From Colivivens sp963594655 (GTDB lineage: Bacteria; Bacteroidota; Bacteroidia; Bacteroidales; Bacteroidaceae), in assembly GCA_963594655.1 (NCBI GenBank), contig CAVBFD010000003.1, forward strand, positions 17,121 through 81,120: 64,000 nucleotides of DNA, written 5' to 3'. Below the pieces are notes generated by a model, which searched no databases, was not told where the DNA came from, and saw only the letters and a program-made list of their open reading frames with translations. How positions within the stretch are numbered: position 1 is the first letter of the stretch; every line of letters starts with the position of its first letter. Shown here in pieces: positions 14,931 through 23,711 of the stretch. A program made the translations under genes and the position numbers.

Positions 14931-15886
14931 CAAACATGACACCCTACACACCCGACCGCAAGGACGAGTGGAACACACTGGTCGGGGAGTCGAAGAACGC
15001 CACCTTCCTCCTCGACCGCAACTTCATGGACTACCACAAGGAACGGTTTCACGACGCGTCACTGATGTTCCACGACAGGAAGGGACACCTCATAGCGGTT
15101 CTGCCAGCCAACACCGACAGTCAGAGCCGTACCGTCCATTCGCACCAGGGACTCACCTACGGAGGCCTACTGATGTCGAAGGGCATCCGCACGAGTGAGG
15201 TGACGGAAGCCTTGGACTGTGCTTGCCGCCACTTTGCGGCGGAGGGTTTCACCACCCTTTACTACAAGCCTATACCTTATATATATAATAGGTATCCGTC
15301 GCAGGAAGACCTTTACTTCCTCTACAGGCACGGAGCGAGACTAAGCGCGCGCAACCTCTCACAGACCATATTCATCCCCGACGCCATCAAGATGGACCAG
15401 TTGCGCAGGAGATGTGCGGCAAAGTCAGTCAAGGCAGGACACACCGTCAGTGAGGATCGTGGCGTGGCGGAGTTCTGGCACATACTGGACAACAACCTCA
15501 GGGAACGGCACGGAGTGCGCCCGGTACACACCATCGACGAGCTGGAGTTGATCATGGGACGGTTCGAGGACAGAATCAGACTGTATGTAGTGAAGAACCC
15601 GGCAGGCGAGGTGATTGCCGGAACCGTGGTGTTCGACACCGGTCAGACAGTACACACCCAATACATCTCAGCCAACGCCGAGGGGAAAGCCACAGGGGCG
15701 TTCGACCATCTGACGGAACACCTGATAAGCCATGTCTACGCCGACAGGCAGTACCTCGACTTCGGTATATCCACTGAGAAGGGAGGACAGGTACTGAACG
15801 AGGGACTGACCTTCCAGAAAGAGTCGTTCGGCGGCAGGGGCGTGTGCTACGACACATGGGAGTTAAACCTTTCAGCGTTTCTTTAG
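14927..15886 (+). CDS. GNAT/FemAB-like acyltransferase
   Basis: From the overlapping ATG at 14927 the product is 319 aa; ATG at 14936 is the alternative. It has the double-GNAT layout of the FemAB-like Acetyltransf_6 group: an N-terminal half with FLLDRNFMDYHKERFHDASL and VHSHQGLTYGGLL, and a C-terminal half with VVKNPAGEVIAGTVVFDTG and YLDFGISTEKGGQVLNEGLT. Partnered with an FdtA-like ketoisomerase, it may acylate an amino sugar nucleotide made from the keto sugar, as in 3-acylamino-3,6-dideoxy sugar synthesis. That pathway link is inferred from coupling alone; an aminotransferase would also be needed and is not seen here. Confidence 0.78.
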   Translation: MTNMTPYTPDRKDEWNTLVGESKNATFLLDRNFMDYHKERFHDASLMFHDRKGHLIAVLPANTDSQSRTVHSHQGLTYGGLLMSKGIRTSEVTEALDCACRHFAAEGFTTLYYKPIPYIYNRYPSQEDLYFLYRHGARLSARNLSQTIFIPDAIKMDQLRRRCAAKSVKAGHTVSEDRGVAEFWHILDNNLRERHGVRPVHTIDELELIMGRFEDRIRLYVVKNPAGEVIAGTVVFDTGQTVHTQYISANAEGKATGAFDHLTEHLISHVYADRQYLDFGISTEKGGQVLNEGLTFQKESFGGRGVCYDTWELNLSAFL

Positions 15887-15940
15887 TCGTATATGAAACG
15901 ATTGTGCCATCAGACATAAACCAAACAAAACAGATACAAC

Positions 15941-16456
15941 ATGAAGCAGTTCAGTCTATTGGTCTTCGTCCTTTTGTTGTCCCTCGGCGCGCATGCCCAG
16001 GGATGGGGCGGAGGCGGCTGGGGCTGGGGAGGCAACGAAGAGACCTCACAAGCCAAGACCAGCCAGAACAAAGCCGACACCTATGTGGACCAGGCCAAAG
16101 TGCTAATCAAGAAGTTCAAGCTCAAGAAAGAGAAGAAGGACCTGTTCTCCGTGATTTACCTCAACTGGCAGAACGACCGGTTCAACGCAGTCAACCCCAC
16201 AGGCGGTGACCAGGAGAGCGAGGAGTCGTCAATCGACTTCGACAACCTCACCAAGGAGGAGGCGGACAAGTACGTGCTGCAGAGCGTCAACAGGCAGTTG
16301 AAGCAGATTGAGGTGGACAAGAAGTACTACAAGGAGTTCCAGTCCATCGTCACCCCACAGCAAGCGGCGCAGATATTCCTCCAGGACACCAACACCATGG
16401 GCAACTTCTTCGGTGGCGGAATGATGATGATGATGCCACCTCCAATGGGATTCTAA
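15941..16456 (+). CDS. Small exported protein, paralogue 1
   Basis: The 171-aa protein has a signal peptide (residues 1-19, ending AHAQ), then a Gly/Trp-rich stretch (GWGGGGWGWGG), a Lys-rich helical region, and a C-terminal segment KKYYKEFQSIVTPQQAAQIF that recurs in the next gene. It ends in a Gly/Met/Pro-rich tail (FGGGMMMMMPPPMGF). The helical body and the TPQQA motif recall the LTxxQ pattern of Spy/CpxP-type periplasmic proteins, but the match is weak. It lies 12 nt before its paralogue and 54 nt after the FemAB-like gene. The Met-rich tail might bind metal; that is speculation. Confidence 0.68.
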   Translation: MKQFSLLVFVLLLSLGAHAQGWGGGGWGWGGNEETSQAKTSQNKADTYVDQAKVLIKKFKLKKEKKDLFSVIYLNWQNDRFNAVNPTGGDQESEESSIDFDNLTKEEADKYVLQSVNRQLKQIEVDKKYYKEFQSIVTPQQAAQIFLQDTNTMGNFFGGGMMMMMPPPMGF

Positions 16457-16468
16457 ACACTTAAAAAC

Positions 16469-16984
16469 ATGACTGACATGAAACGAATCATATTCGCGGT
16501 CTGCATCGGACTGATTGCCGCCGGAGCATACGCGCAGAAAGACGACGGCGACAAGAAGGCGGACAAGAAACAGGAGAAGATAGAACAGCAGCAGGAAGAA
16601 CGGTACACGGAACAGGCGAACCAGTATGTCGAGTCGTTCGACCTGAGCAACGAGACTGGAGCGCAGTTCATCAACCTCTATATCGAATGGCAGAAAGCGC
16701 GTGAGAACATAGTGGACAAGTACGGCTACCAGCAGAAGGCCGGAGCGGATGTCAACTTCAAGAAACTCACCGAAGAGGAAGCGGAGAAGATGATGGAGGA
16801 GGAGTTCGACCGCCAGAAGAAACAGGCGGAGACGGACAAGGAGTACTACGCCAAGTTTCTGGAGATACTGACACCGGGACACGCCGCGCAGGTGGTGCTG
16901 CAGACACGCAACTTTGCGGCAGGACGCATGGCGCAGTTCAGGAACATGCGCCGGGGCGGAGGCATGAGGGGCATGAGGTTCTGA
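16469..16984 (+). CDS. Small exported protein, paralogue 2
   Basis: Also 171 aa, with a signal peptide ending AYAQ; the ATG at 16478 (codon 4) would give an equally good start. After a highly charged Asp/Lys/Glu/Gln stretch it shares with paralogue 1 the segment DKEYYAKFLEILTPGHAAQV and the preceding EEEAEKMMEEEFDRQKKQ region. It ends in an Arg/Gly/Met-rich tail (RRGGGMRGMRF), basic where the paralogue's tail is neutral. The two are clearly tandem duplicates and probably co-transcribed. The function is unknown; a periplasmic chaperone-like role of the Spy/CpxP kind is one possibility. Confidence 0.68.
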   Translation: MTDMKRIIFAVCIGLIAAGAYAQKDDGDKKADKKQEKIEQQQEERYTEQANQYVESFDLSNETGAQFINLYIEWQKARENIVDKYGYQQKAGADVNFKKLTEEEAEKMMEEEFDRQKKQAETDKEYYAKFLEILTPGHAAQVVLQTRNFAAGRMAQFRNMRRGGGMRGMRF

Positions 16985-17096
16985 CACACAGCCCCGGACA
17001 GCCCTTTCAGAGTCAAAACAGACAGTACAAAAGTATTTTTCCACTTAAACAAGCACTTTTAAGGGTCATAGCGGATAATATGTTTCAGTTTTTGTT

Positions 17097-17105
17097 TAAC
17101 TTTGC
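17097..17105 (+). promoter_or_regulatory. -7 box TAACTTTGC for the rhamnogalacturonan lyase
   Basis: TAACTTTGC lies 28 nt before the ATG at 17134. Confidence 0.7.
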
Positions 17106-17133
17106 GGTTGAACTTAACTAAAGCTATTGACTG

Positions 17134-20100
17134 ATGAAAAAATTACTGACTTTTGTATTATTCGCCACCTTATCGGCGACGATGTACGCACAGCGCGTCA
17201 CAGACAAACTCGACCGAGGACTGGTAGCCATTCCGGGACAGTCCGGAGGCATCTTTGTTTCCTGGAGAGTCCTTGGCGAGGAATATTATGACGTGACCTA
17301 CAACCTCTATTGCAACGGCACGAAAATAGCAAGCAACCTTGACGTGTCGAACTACAGCCACGCAGCGGGAACCACAACGTCGAAGTACAGTGTGGCTCCC
17401 GTTGTGCGTGGAGTGGAACAGGCACAGTGTCCGCAGGTGGCGGTATGGACCAACGGCTACAAGGAAGTGCAGCTCATCAAACCGGTAGACCGTAACGGTG
17501 ACGACGCCAGCAGCTACTATCAGGTGAACGACATCAGTCTGGGAGACCTGAACGGTGACGGAGTGAGCGAGTTCATCATCAAACGGCCCTGCTCGGACGC
17601 CGGCGACATGTCACAGAGCGTCCGTTTCCACCATGTTGACTGCTACGACATCAACGGCAACCGCCTCTGGTGGATCGACATGGGTCCCAACATGCTGGCG
17701 GGAGCTGACGAGCAGTGGGACGTGGTGTGCTTCGACTGGGACGAGGACGGTAAGGCTGAAGTACTGCTCAGAGGCGCCGACAACATGATTATCCACCACG
17801 CCGACGGAACGACCACCAAGGTCGGGGGCGACGAGGACACCCGGTGGAGCGGCATCGAATACACATCCACCGGCAACGAATACCTGCTTTACCTCGAGGG
17901 GGCTACAGGCAAGCCGTACCAGATAGGGCCTTCGGAACATCCCGATTATATGGACTATCCGCTGGAACGCGGACTCGACTCTGACTGGGGTACAGGCATC
18001 ATAGGCCACCGGTCCACCAAGCACTACTTCGGCGCGCCCTACCTCGACGGACGGCACGCCAGCATCTACCTCGGTCGCGGCTGCTACACCAAGCACAAGA
18101 TGATTACCTACGATGTGGACAAGGCGACACACAAGCTCAACCAACGCTGGTACTGGGAATGTAACGTGGCAGGTCCTTGGTTCGGACAGGGCTACCATAA
18201 CTTCGCCGTAGGCGATGTGGACTGGGACGGCAAGGACGAGATTATCTTCGGTTCAATGGTCATCGACGACAACGGCAAGGGACTCTCCACTACCGGCCTC
18301 GGCCACGGTGACGCGCAGCACTGCTCCGACTTCGACCCCTACCGCAAGTACGAGGAACAGTACGCTTGCAACGAGACCAGTCCCAACATGAACTACCGCA
18401 ATGCGGTCACATCAAAGATATACTACCGTGTGGCGGGATCCGGCGACGACGGCAGGGCGCTGATGGGCAACTTCACCGACCAGTACCCGGGGTCCACAGG
18501 ACGTTCCGTAGGCACAGGATGGATAAGTTCATGCGCCGACAAGGAGATAAGCGGACTCAACCTCATGGACTGGAGCGACCTCAACGCGCGCATCTACTGG
18601 GACGGAGACCTCTGCGACGAGTACATGGACTCTCCGGGAACGGCGAAAGCGGCGGTGGTATACAAGCCGGGAACAGGAGCGAGACTCGTGCAGTGCGTGG
18701 GTTCACTCGCCAACAGCTCGAAGAACAACGCCGGGGCCATCGGCGACATCCTTGGCGACTGGCGTGAGGAGATGGTGCTGCGCTATGGCGACAACGCCTT
18801 CGTCATCTACACGACCAACTACCCGACGACATACAGGATTCCTACCCTCTGGTCTGACCACCAGTACCGCAACGCCATGGTATGGCAGACGATGGGTTAC
18901 AACCAGCCGCCACACAAGTCGTACTTCCTCGGCAAGATGGAAGGCATCACCGTGGCTCCGCCTACCAACACCATGACCGGCCGTGTGGAAATCGCCGACG
19001 GAGGAACCATCACCAGTGAGGACTCCCACCTCATCGTGTGCGAGATGAACGACACGAAGATAAAGATACAGGACGGAGCCGCGCCCTATATGGTCACGTT
19101 CAACGTGCCGTCGAACGTGGAGGGAACGGCTGAGAGCAACACCACCAAGCAACAGACACCAATCAACTACTCATACTACACATGTGAGGTCACAGGCGGG
19201 GCCTTGACCGGAAGCATGAGACTGGTGAAGCAAGGCGACGGAATACTCAAACTGCCGGCTGTGGATATGACCTACACAGGCGAGACCAACATCTGGGCAG
19301 GTACACTGGAGTTCAACGGTTCGATGAGGAAATCGCTGCTGTGGCTCAACCGCTTCGCCGAACTGAACAGCGACGGAGGTGAGTTCAAGAGCATCAAGGC
19401 AGACTACGGCGCAATCATCCGTCCGGGCGGAGCCGACAACGCCGGCACAATCACCATCGACAGCACGCTCTACCTCGGGTTCGGTTCACGTATCGTCCTC
19501 GACCTCTATTCAGACGGACTGAAGGCGGACAAGGTAAACACCAAGGCACTGCGCATCGAGAAGAAGACATCCGACGTATGGCAGACCTACGGGCCGGCCT
19601 ACATACAGCCGGTGATCGAGGTGGTGGAACACAAGGCCGACGGATCAGCGACACTCGCCACAGGCGATTACATCATAGGCAGGGTGGAACAACTGACCGG
19701 ATCGCTCGCCAACATAAAGATTGAGGGTGTGACCGACCTGAAGGCAGGACTCTCCATCGACAGCGACAACAACCTGATACTCACACTCGGGTCAGTGCGC
19801 GGAGCGTCCGACATCGTATGGACTGGATCTGAATCCTCCGTCTGGGACTTTGCCAAGACAAACAACTTCTATCTGTCGGACGACGACACTAAGGTAGCGG
19901 ACTACTTCGTGAAGGGCGACATCGTAAACTTCACCGACGAGGCGGCGAGGACGGCGGTGAGTCTGGAGGACGACATCGAGGCTGACTCTGTGATATTCAG
20001 GAACGAGACAAAGACATACACACTCTCCGGTGTCGGTTCGATTGAAGGCGCAAGCGCGTTCGTGAAAGAAGGCGCCGGCATAGTGAAGGTGACCAACGAG

Positions 20101-21663
20101 AACTCATACACAGGCGGCACTTACCTCAAAGGCGGAACAGTGGTCGTCAGCTCCCTCGCCAACGAGAACAAGGAGAAAGGCAACCTCGGCGCCGTAACCA
20201 CGTCAGCCAACAAGTTCACCATGGAGAACGGAGCCGTACTGCAGAACAGCGAGTCCATCATCAACGGTTCGCCGATCAAGTTCGTCGGGACTGAAGGCGG
20301 TGTCATCAACAACACCGGCGGATTCACTCAGAACGCCGCGTTCTCAGGAACACTCCTCACGAAGAAAGGCGCAGGATGGCTCACGGTCAACAAAGCGGGT
20401 TCACTCGCCAAGATGACGGTACAGGCAGGTACGGTCAACGCAGTTGCCAAACCCGCCAACGCCCTCGAACTGCAAGGCACGGCTTCCGTCATGGGAAACG
20501 GTTTCCTTAACGTGCCAATCAACGTGGCAAGTGGAGCAAGTGCGGCTCTGACCACCGTCAACAGGGCGATTACGGACCTGGCTCTCACAGGTGACGGACA
20601 GATTACCGTCTATTGCGCTGCCGAGCAGGGCAACGGATGGGTAGCCACACGCACGCCGCTACGGCTCAACATGTCCAAGTTTGAAGGCACACTCGTGTCA
20701 AATGCCACGATAGCGGCTGACGGAAGGTTCACCCTCGACACCGGCAACGGAGGCCAGGGATGGACTCTCAACATACCGTCGGGCGTATATGTACAGAACT
20801 CAGGCAAGACACTCCGCATGGGACAACTCACAGGCGCCGGATCACTCGGGGGATACAGCTCATTCTCCAACGGTGCGGTGGCCTCAGCCAACAACTGGCA
20901 GGTGGGCAACGACAGTACCGACTTCACCTTCGAAGGTGTGGTTACCGGCATCGACAACTTCACCAAGATGGGCAAATGCAAGATGACAGTCAAGGGGTCA
21001 TGGGACAACACAGGCAGTGTGACGGTCTCCGCAGGTGAGATGCACGTGAACTCCACCGCCACGCTCGGCAAAGGCACACTCACGGTAAGTGCCGGAGCGA
21101 CACTCTCTGGAACAGGCACACTGACCAACTCATCGTACACCATCAACGGAACAGTGCAGGTAGGCACCACCGCCACCTCATTCTCCGGCACGATTGACGC
21201 CGGGGGCAAGAACATGACCTTCGGAGCAAACAGTGTATACCAGACCTGCGCCCGCAAGTGCGCCACCGCCACTGGCGGAGGCTGCGCCACACTCGTCAAC
21301 GTGAACAGACTGACGATGAACGGAACGATAGAGGTAACCATCAGCAAGTACTCCACCCTCGGTGTGGGCGACTCCATCAGGGTGTTCGAGGCCAAGACAG
21401 TCACAGGAACGCCTAAGTTCAACTTGCCGGAGACCTTCATCTGGGACACCAGCCGCATCAGCGAGGGTCTGATCTTCATCGTGGGACAGGTGGATGTCAA
21501 CTCCGACGGAGTGATTGACACGCAGGACGTGCTGAAGGTGTATGATTACATCAAGAGCGGCACTTCCGACGGAACGGAAAGGGCTGTGGAGGATGTCAAC
21601 GGTGACGGCACTGTAGACAGTCAGGACGTTCTTGAAATATACGAAAGCATAAGGAAGCAATAA
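17134..21663 (+). CDS. Secreted PL11-type rhamnogalacturonan lyase with dockerin-like tail
   Basis: The 1509-aa protein has a signal peptide (ending MYAQ). Residues about 20-605 are a PL11 rhamnogalacturonan lyase of the YesW/YesX type: RVTDKLDRGLVAIPGQSGGI, repeated calcium-type loops (GDLNGDGVSEF, DWDEDGKAE, DVDWDGKDE), FAVGDVDWDGKDEIIFGSM and GDWREEM. It cleaves the rhamnose-galacturonate backbone of pectin. Residues about 610-1440 are strand-rich, with autotransporter-associated repeat motifs (GAGIVKVTNENSYTGGTYLK near residue 972). The end (about 1452-1505) has two EF-hand-like repeats, DVNSDGVIDTQDVLKVYDYI and DVNGDGTVDSQDVLEIYESI, as in type I dockerins. It is followed after 13 nt by a ROK kinase. 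The enzyme class is firm; the role of the tail is not known. Confidence 0.9.
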   Translation: MKKLLTFVLFATLSATMYAQRVTDKLDRGLVAIPGQSGGIFVSWRVLGEEYYDVTYNLYCNGTKIASNLDVSNYSHAAGTTTSKYSVAPVVRGVEQAQCPQVAVWTNGYKEVQLIKPVDRNGDDASSYYQVNDISLGDLNGDGVSEFIIKRPCSDAGDMSQSVRFHHVDCYDINGNRLWWIDMGPNMLAGADEQWDVVCFDWDEDGKAEVLLRGADNMIIHHADGTTTKVGGDEDTRWSGIEYTSTGNEYLLYLEGATGKPYQIGPSEHPDYMDYPLERGLDSDWGTGIIGHRSTKHYFGAPYLDGRHASIYLGRGCYTKHKMITYDVDKATHKLNQRWYWECNVAGPWFGQGYHNFAVGDVDWDGKDEIIFGSMVIDDNGKGLSTTGLGHGDAQHCSDFDPYRKYEEQYACNETSPNMNYRNAVTSKIYYRVAGSGDDGRALMGNFTDQYPGSTGRSVGTGWISSCADKEISGLNLMDWSDLNARIYWDGDLCDEYMDSPGTAKAAVVYKPGTGARLVQCVGSLANSSKNNAGAIGDILGDWREEMVLRYGDNAFVIYTTNYPTTYRIPTLWSDHQYRNAMVWQTMGYNQPPHKSYFLGKMEGITVAPPTNTMTGRVEIADGGTITSEDSHLIVCEMNDTKIKIQDGAAPYMVTFNVPSNVEGTAESNTTKQQTPINYSYYTCEVTGGALTGSMRLVKQGDGILKLPAVDMTYTGETNIWAGTLEFNGSMRKSLLWLNRFAELNSDGGEFKSIKADYGAIIRPGGADNAGTITIDSTLYLGFGSRIVLDLYSDGLKADKVNTKALRIEKKTSDVWQTYGPAYIQPVIEVVEHKADGSATLATGDYIIGRVEQLTGSLANIKIEGVTDLKAGLSIDSDNNLILTLGSVRGASDIVWTGSESSVWDFAKTNNFYLSDDDTKVADYFVKGDIVNFTDEAARTAVSLEDDIEADSVIFRNETKTYTLSGVGSIEGASAFVKEGAGIVKVTNENSYTGGTYLKGGTVVVSSLANENKEKGNLGAVTTSANKFTMENGAVLQNSESIINGSPIKFVGTEGGVINNTGGFTQNAAFSGTLLTKKGAGWLTVNKAGSLAKMTVQAGTVNAVAKPANALELQGTASVMGNGFLNVPINVASGASAALTTVNRAITDLALTGDGQITVYCAAEQGNGWVATRTPLRLNMSKFEGTLVSNATIAADGRFTLDTGNGGQGWTLNIPSGVYVQNSGKTLRMGQLTGAGSLGGYSSFSNGAVASANNWQVGNDSTDFTFEGVVTGIDNFTKMGKCKMTVKGSWDNTGSVTVSAGEMHVNSTATLGKGTLTVSAGATLSGTGTLTNSSYTINGTVQVGTTATSFSGTIDAGGKNMTFGANSVYQTCARKCATATGGGCATLVNVNRLTMNGTIEVTISKYSTLGVGDSIRVFEAKTVTGTPKFNLPETFIWDTSRISEGLIFIVGQVDVNSDGVIDTQDVLKVYDYIKSGTSDGTERAVEDVNGDGTVDSQDVLEIYESIRKQ

Positions 21664-21676
21664 ACAGGATACAGGC

Positions 21677-22624
21677 ATGTATGCTATAGGAATGGACATC
21701 GGTGGCACGAACACCGTATTCGGGATAGTGGACAAGAATGGGGAGGTCCTGGCGACAGACGCTGTAAAGACCCGGGACTACCACGTGCTGGACGAGTATA
21801 TAAAGACCGTCAGCGGTAGGGTGAGACAACTGTGCGACAGGCAGGGAGTCAAACTGTCAGACATCGTGGGACTCGGCATCGGCGCGCCTAACGCCAACTA
21901 CTACCACGGCACGATTGAGTACGCCCCCAACCTGCCGTGGAAAGAGACGGTCATCCCACTGGCGGATCTCTTCTCGTCGGCACTCGACGGACTGAAGGTT
22001 CTCGCCACCAACGACGCCAACGCGGCTGCCCTCGGAGAGAAAGTGTATGGAGCCGCCAAGGACATTGACGACTTCATCATGATAACCCTCGGCACAGGAG
22101 TGGGTTCGGGCATCGTCGTCAACGGCAAGGTGGTCTACGGACACGACGGTTTCGCCGGAGAGTTGGGACACGTGACAGTGAGACCCGGCGGAAGGCAATG
22201 CGGATGCGGAAGGAAAGGATGTCTGGAGGCCTACTGCTCCGCCACCGGTGTGGCTCGCAGTGCCAAGGAAATCCTGCGGCAGTCGGACTCGCCGTCACTG
22301 TTACGTGACCTACCGACCGACAACATCACGTCGAAGGACGTGTATGACGCCGCGGTGAAGGGCGACGAGGCGGCACTGTTCGTCTTCCAGAAGACGGGAA
22401 CCATACTCGGCGAGGCACTCGCCAACTTCATAGCCTTCTCCAACCCCGAGGCGATAATACTGTTCGGTGGACTTGCCAAGGCCGGGGAGTATCTCCTCAA
22501 GCCTGTCCGTGAGGCTATGGAGGCGAATGTGATGAAGATCTACAAAGGCAGGACCAGACTGATTGTCTCGTCAATGAAAGACTCCGACATCGCCGTCGTG
22601 GGAGCCTCAGCGTTAGTCTGGTAG
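21677..22624 (+). CDS. ROK family sugar kinase, probable glucokinase
   Basis: The 315-aa protein has the ATP-binding opening GMDIGGTNTVFGIVD, the substrate motif NDANAAALGE, the catalytic-Asp region within it, LGTGVGSGIVVNG, the HVTVRPGG segment and the ROK zinc-binding CGCGRKGCLE. It has no N-terminal helix-turn-helix, so it is a kinase rather than a repressor. ROK enzymes of this form phosphorylate glucose or related hexoses in the cytosol. It starts 13 nt after the lyase and is likely read with it, though the sugar specificity cannot be told from sequence alone. Confidence 0.9.
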   Translation: MYAIGMDIGGTNTVFGIVDKNGEVLATDAVKTRDYHVLDEYIKTVSGRVRQLCDRQGVKLSDIVGLGIGAPNANYYHGTIEYAPNLPWKETVIPLADLFSSALDGLKVLATNDANAAALGEKVYGAAKDIDDFIMITLGTGVGSGIVVNGKVVYGHDGFAGELGHVTVRPGGRQCGCGRKGCLEAYCSATGVARSAKEILRQSDSPSLLRDLPTDNITSKDVYDAAVKGDEAALFVFQKTGTILGEALANFIAFSNPEAIILFGGLAKAGEYLLKPVREAMEANVMKIYKGRTRLIVSSMKDSDIAVVGASALVW

Positions 22625-22687
22625 CATAAATTGGCGGTAAGCCGTAAAATAAAACCGTTTATCCGACTCCATTAGTCAATTATTTTC

Positions 22688-22696
22688 TATCTTTGC
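22688..22696 (+). promoter_or_regulatory. -7 box TATCTTTGC for the nucleotidyltransferase
   Basis: TATCTTTGC lies 34 nt before the ATG at 22731. Confidence 0.7.
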
Positions 22697-22730
22697 AACA
22701 CGTAATTAACTACTAAAAACGAATAATGAT

Positions 22731-23639
22731 ATGAAACCAACTCTATTTCTGCTTGCAGCAGGCATGGGAAGCCGTTACGGCGGTTTGAAACAGCTCGACG
22801 GTCTGGGACCTAACGGAGAGACCATCATGGACTACAGCATCTATGATGCCATCCGTGCCGGGTTCGGCAAGATCGTGTGGGTAATCCGCAAGGATTTCGA
22901 GGATCAGTTCCGCACACAGATTCTCTCCAAATATGAGGGGAAGGTGGCATGCGAGCTATGCTTCCAGTCAATCGACGCCCTGCCCGAAGGGTTCCACTGC
23001 CCAGAAGGCCGTGTGAAGCCTTGGGGAACGAACCACGCTGTACTCATGGGCAAGGATGTGATTAAAGAGCCGTTCTGTGTAATCAACTGTGACGACTTCT
23101 ACGGACGCGACGCCTTCGCCTCCATCGGCAAGTTCCTCAGTGAACTGCCCGAGGGTTCGGCCAACAAGTATGCGATGGTGGGCTTCCGTGTGTGCAACAC
23201 CCTTAGCGAGAACGGTACAGTGGCGCGCGGTATATGCGCCACCGACGCGCAGCACCACCTTACCGATGTGGTGGAGCGCACCGAGATAATGCGTGTGGAC
23301 GGCAAGATATGCTACAAGGAAGGCGAGAAATGGGTCGAGACAGCGGAGAACACCCCTGTGTCAATGAACATGTGGGGCTTCACACCCGACTACTTCAAGT
23401 ACAGCGAGGACTACTTCAAGGAATTCCTCAGCGACCCGAAGAACATGGAGAACCTGAAGGCGGAGTTCTTCATCCCTCTGATGGTAAGCAAACTCATCAA
23501 CGACGGCACAGCTACAGTGGAGGTACTCGACACCACCAGCAAGTGGTTCGGTGTGACCTACGCAGCCGACCGTCCGGACACGGTGGCTCGCATCAAGAGC
23601 CTCGTGGATGCCGGTGAGTATCCCGAGAAGTTGTTCTGA
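22731..23639 (+). CDS. Sugar nucleotidyltransferase-like protein
   Basis: The 302-aa protein has the nucleotidyltransferase opening LFLLAAGMGSRYGGLKQLDG, in which the G-x-G-x-R-Y-G-G-x-K-Q signature binds the nucleotide and carries the catalytic Lys, and a metal-binding Asp pair region VINCDDFYGRDAF near residue 120. This is the NDP-hexose pyrophosphorylase fold (GT-A like). The variant with GLKQLDGLGPNGETIMDYS is a conserved Bacteroidota group whose sugar substrate is not settled. It is monocistronic, between its own promoter and a terminator. Confidence 0.85.
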   Translation: MKPTLFLLAAGMGSRYGGLKQLDGLGPNGETIMDYSIYDAIRAGFGKIVWVIRKDFEDQFRTQILSKYEGKVACELCFQSIDALPEGFHCPEGRVKPWGTNHAVLMGKDVIKEPFCVINCDDFYGRDAFASIGKFLSELPEGSANKYAMVGFRVCNTLSENGTVARGICATDAQHHLTDVVERTEIMRVDGKICYKEGEKWVETAENTPVSMNMWGFTPDYFKYSEDYFKEFLSDPKNMENLKAEFFIPLMVSKLINDGTATVEVLDTTSKWFGVTYAADRPDTVARIKSLVDAGEYPEKLF

Positions 23640-23661
23640 TTCGCCCAACCAAACTATAACC

Positions 23662-23705
23662 AATCCCTTCCACCCACATCCAAGAGTGGAGGGGATTTCA
23701 TTTTT
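23662..23705 (+). terminator. Hairpin terminator after nucleotidyltransferase
   Basis: AATCCCTTCCAC pairs with GTGGAGGGGATT (one T-G pair), followed by TTCATTTTTA. It lies between the gene ending at 23639 and the start at 23712. Confidence 0.7.
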
Positions 23706-23711
23706 ACCGGA

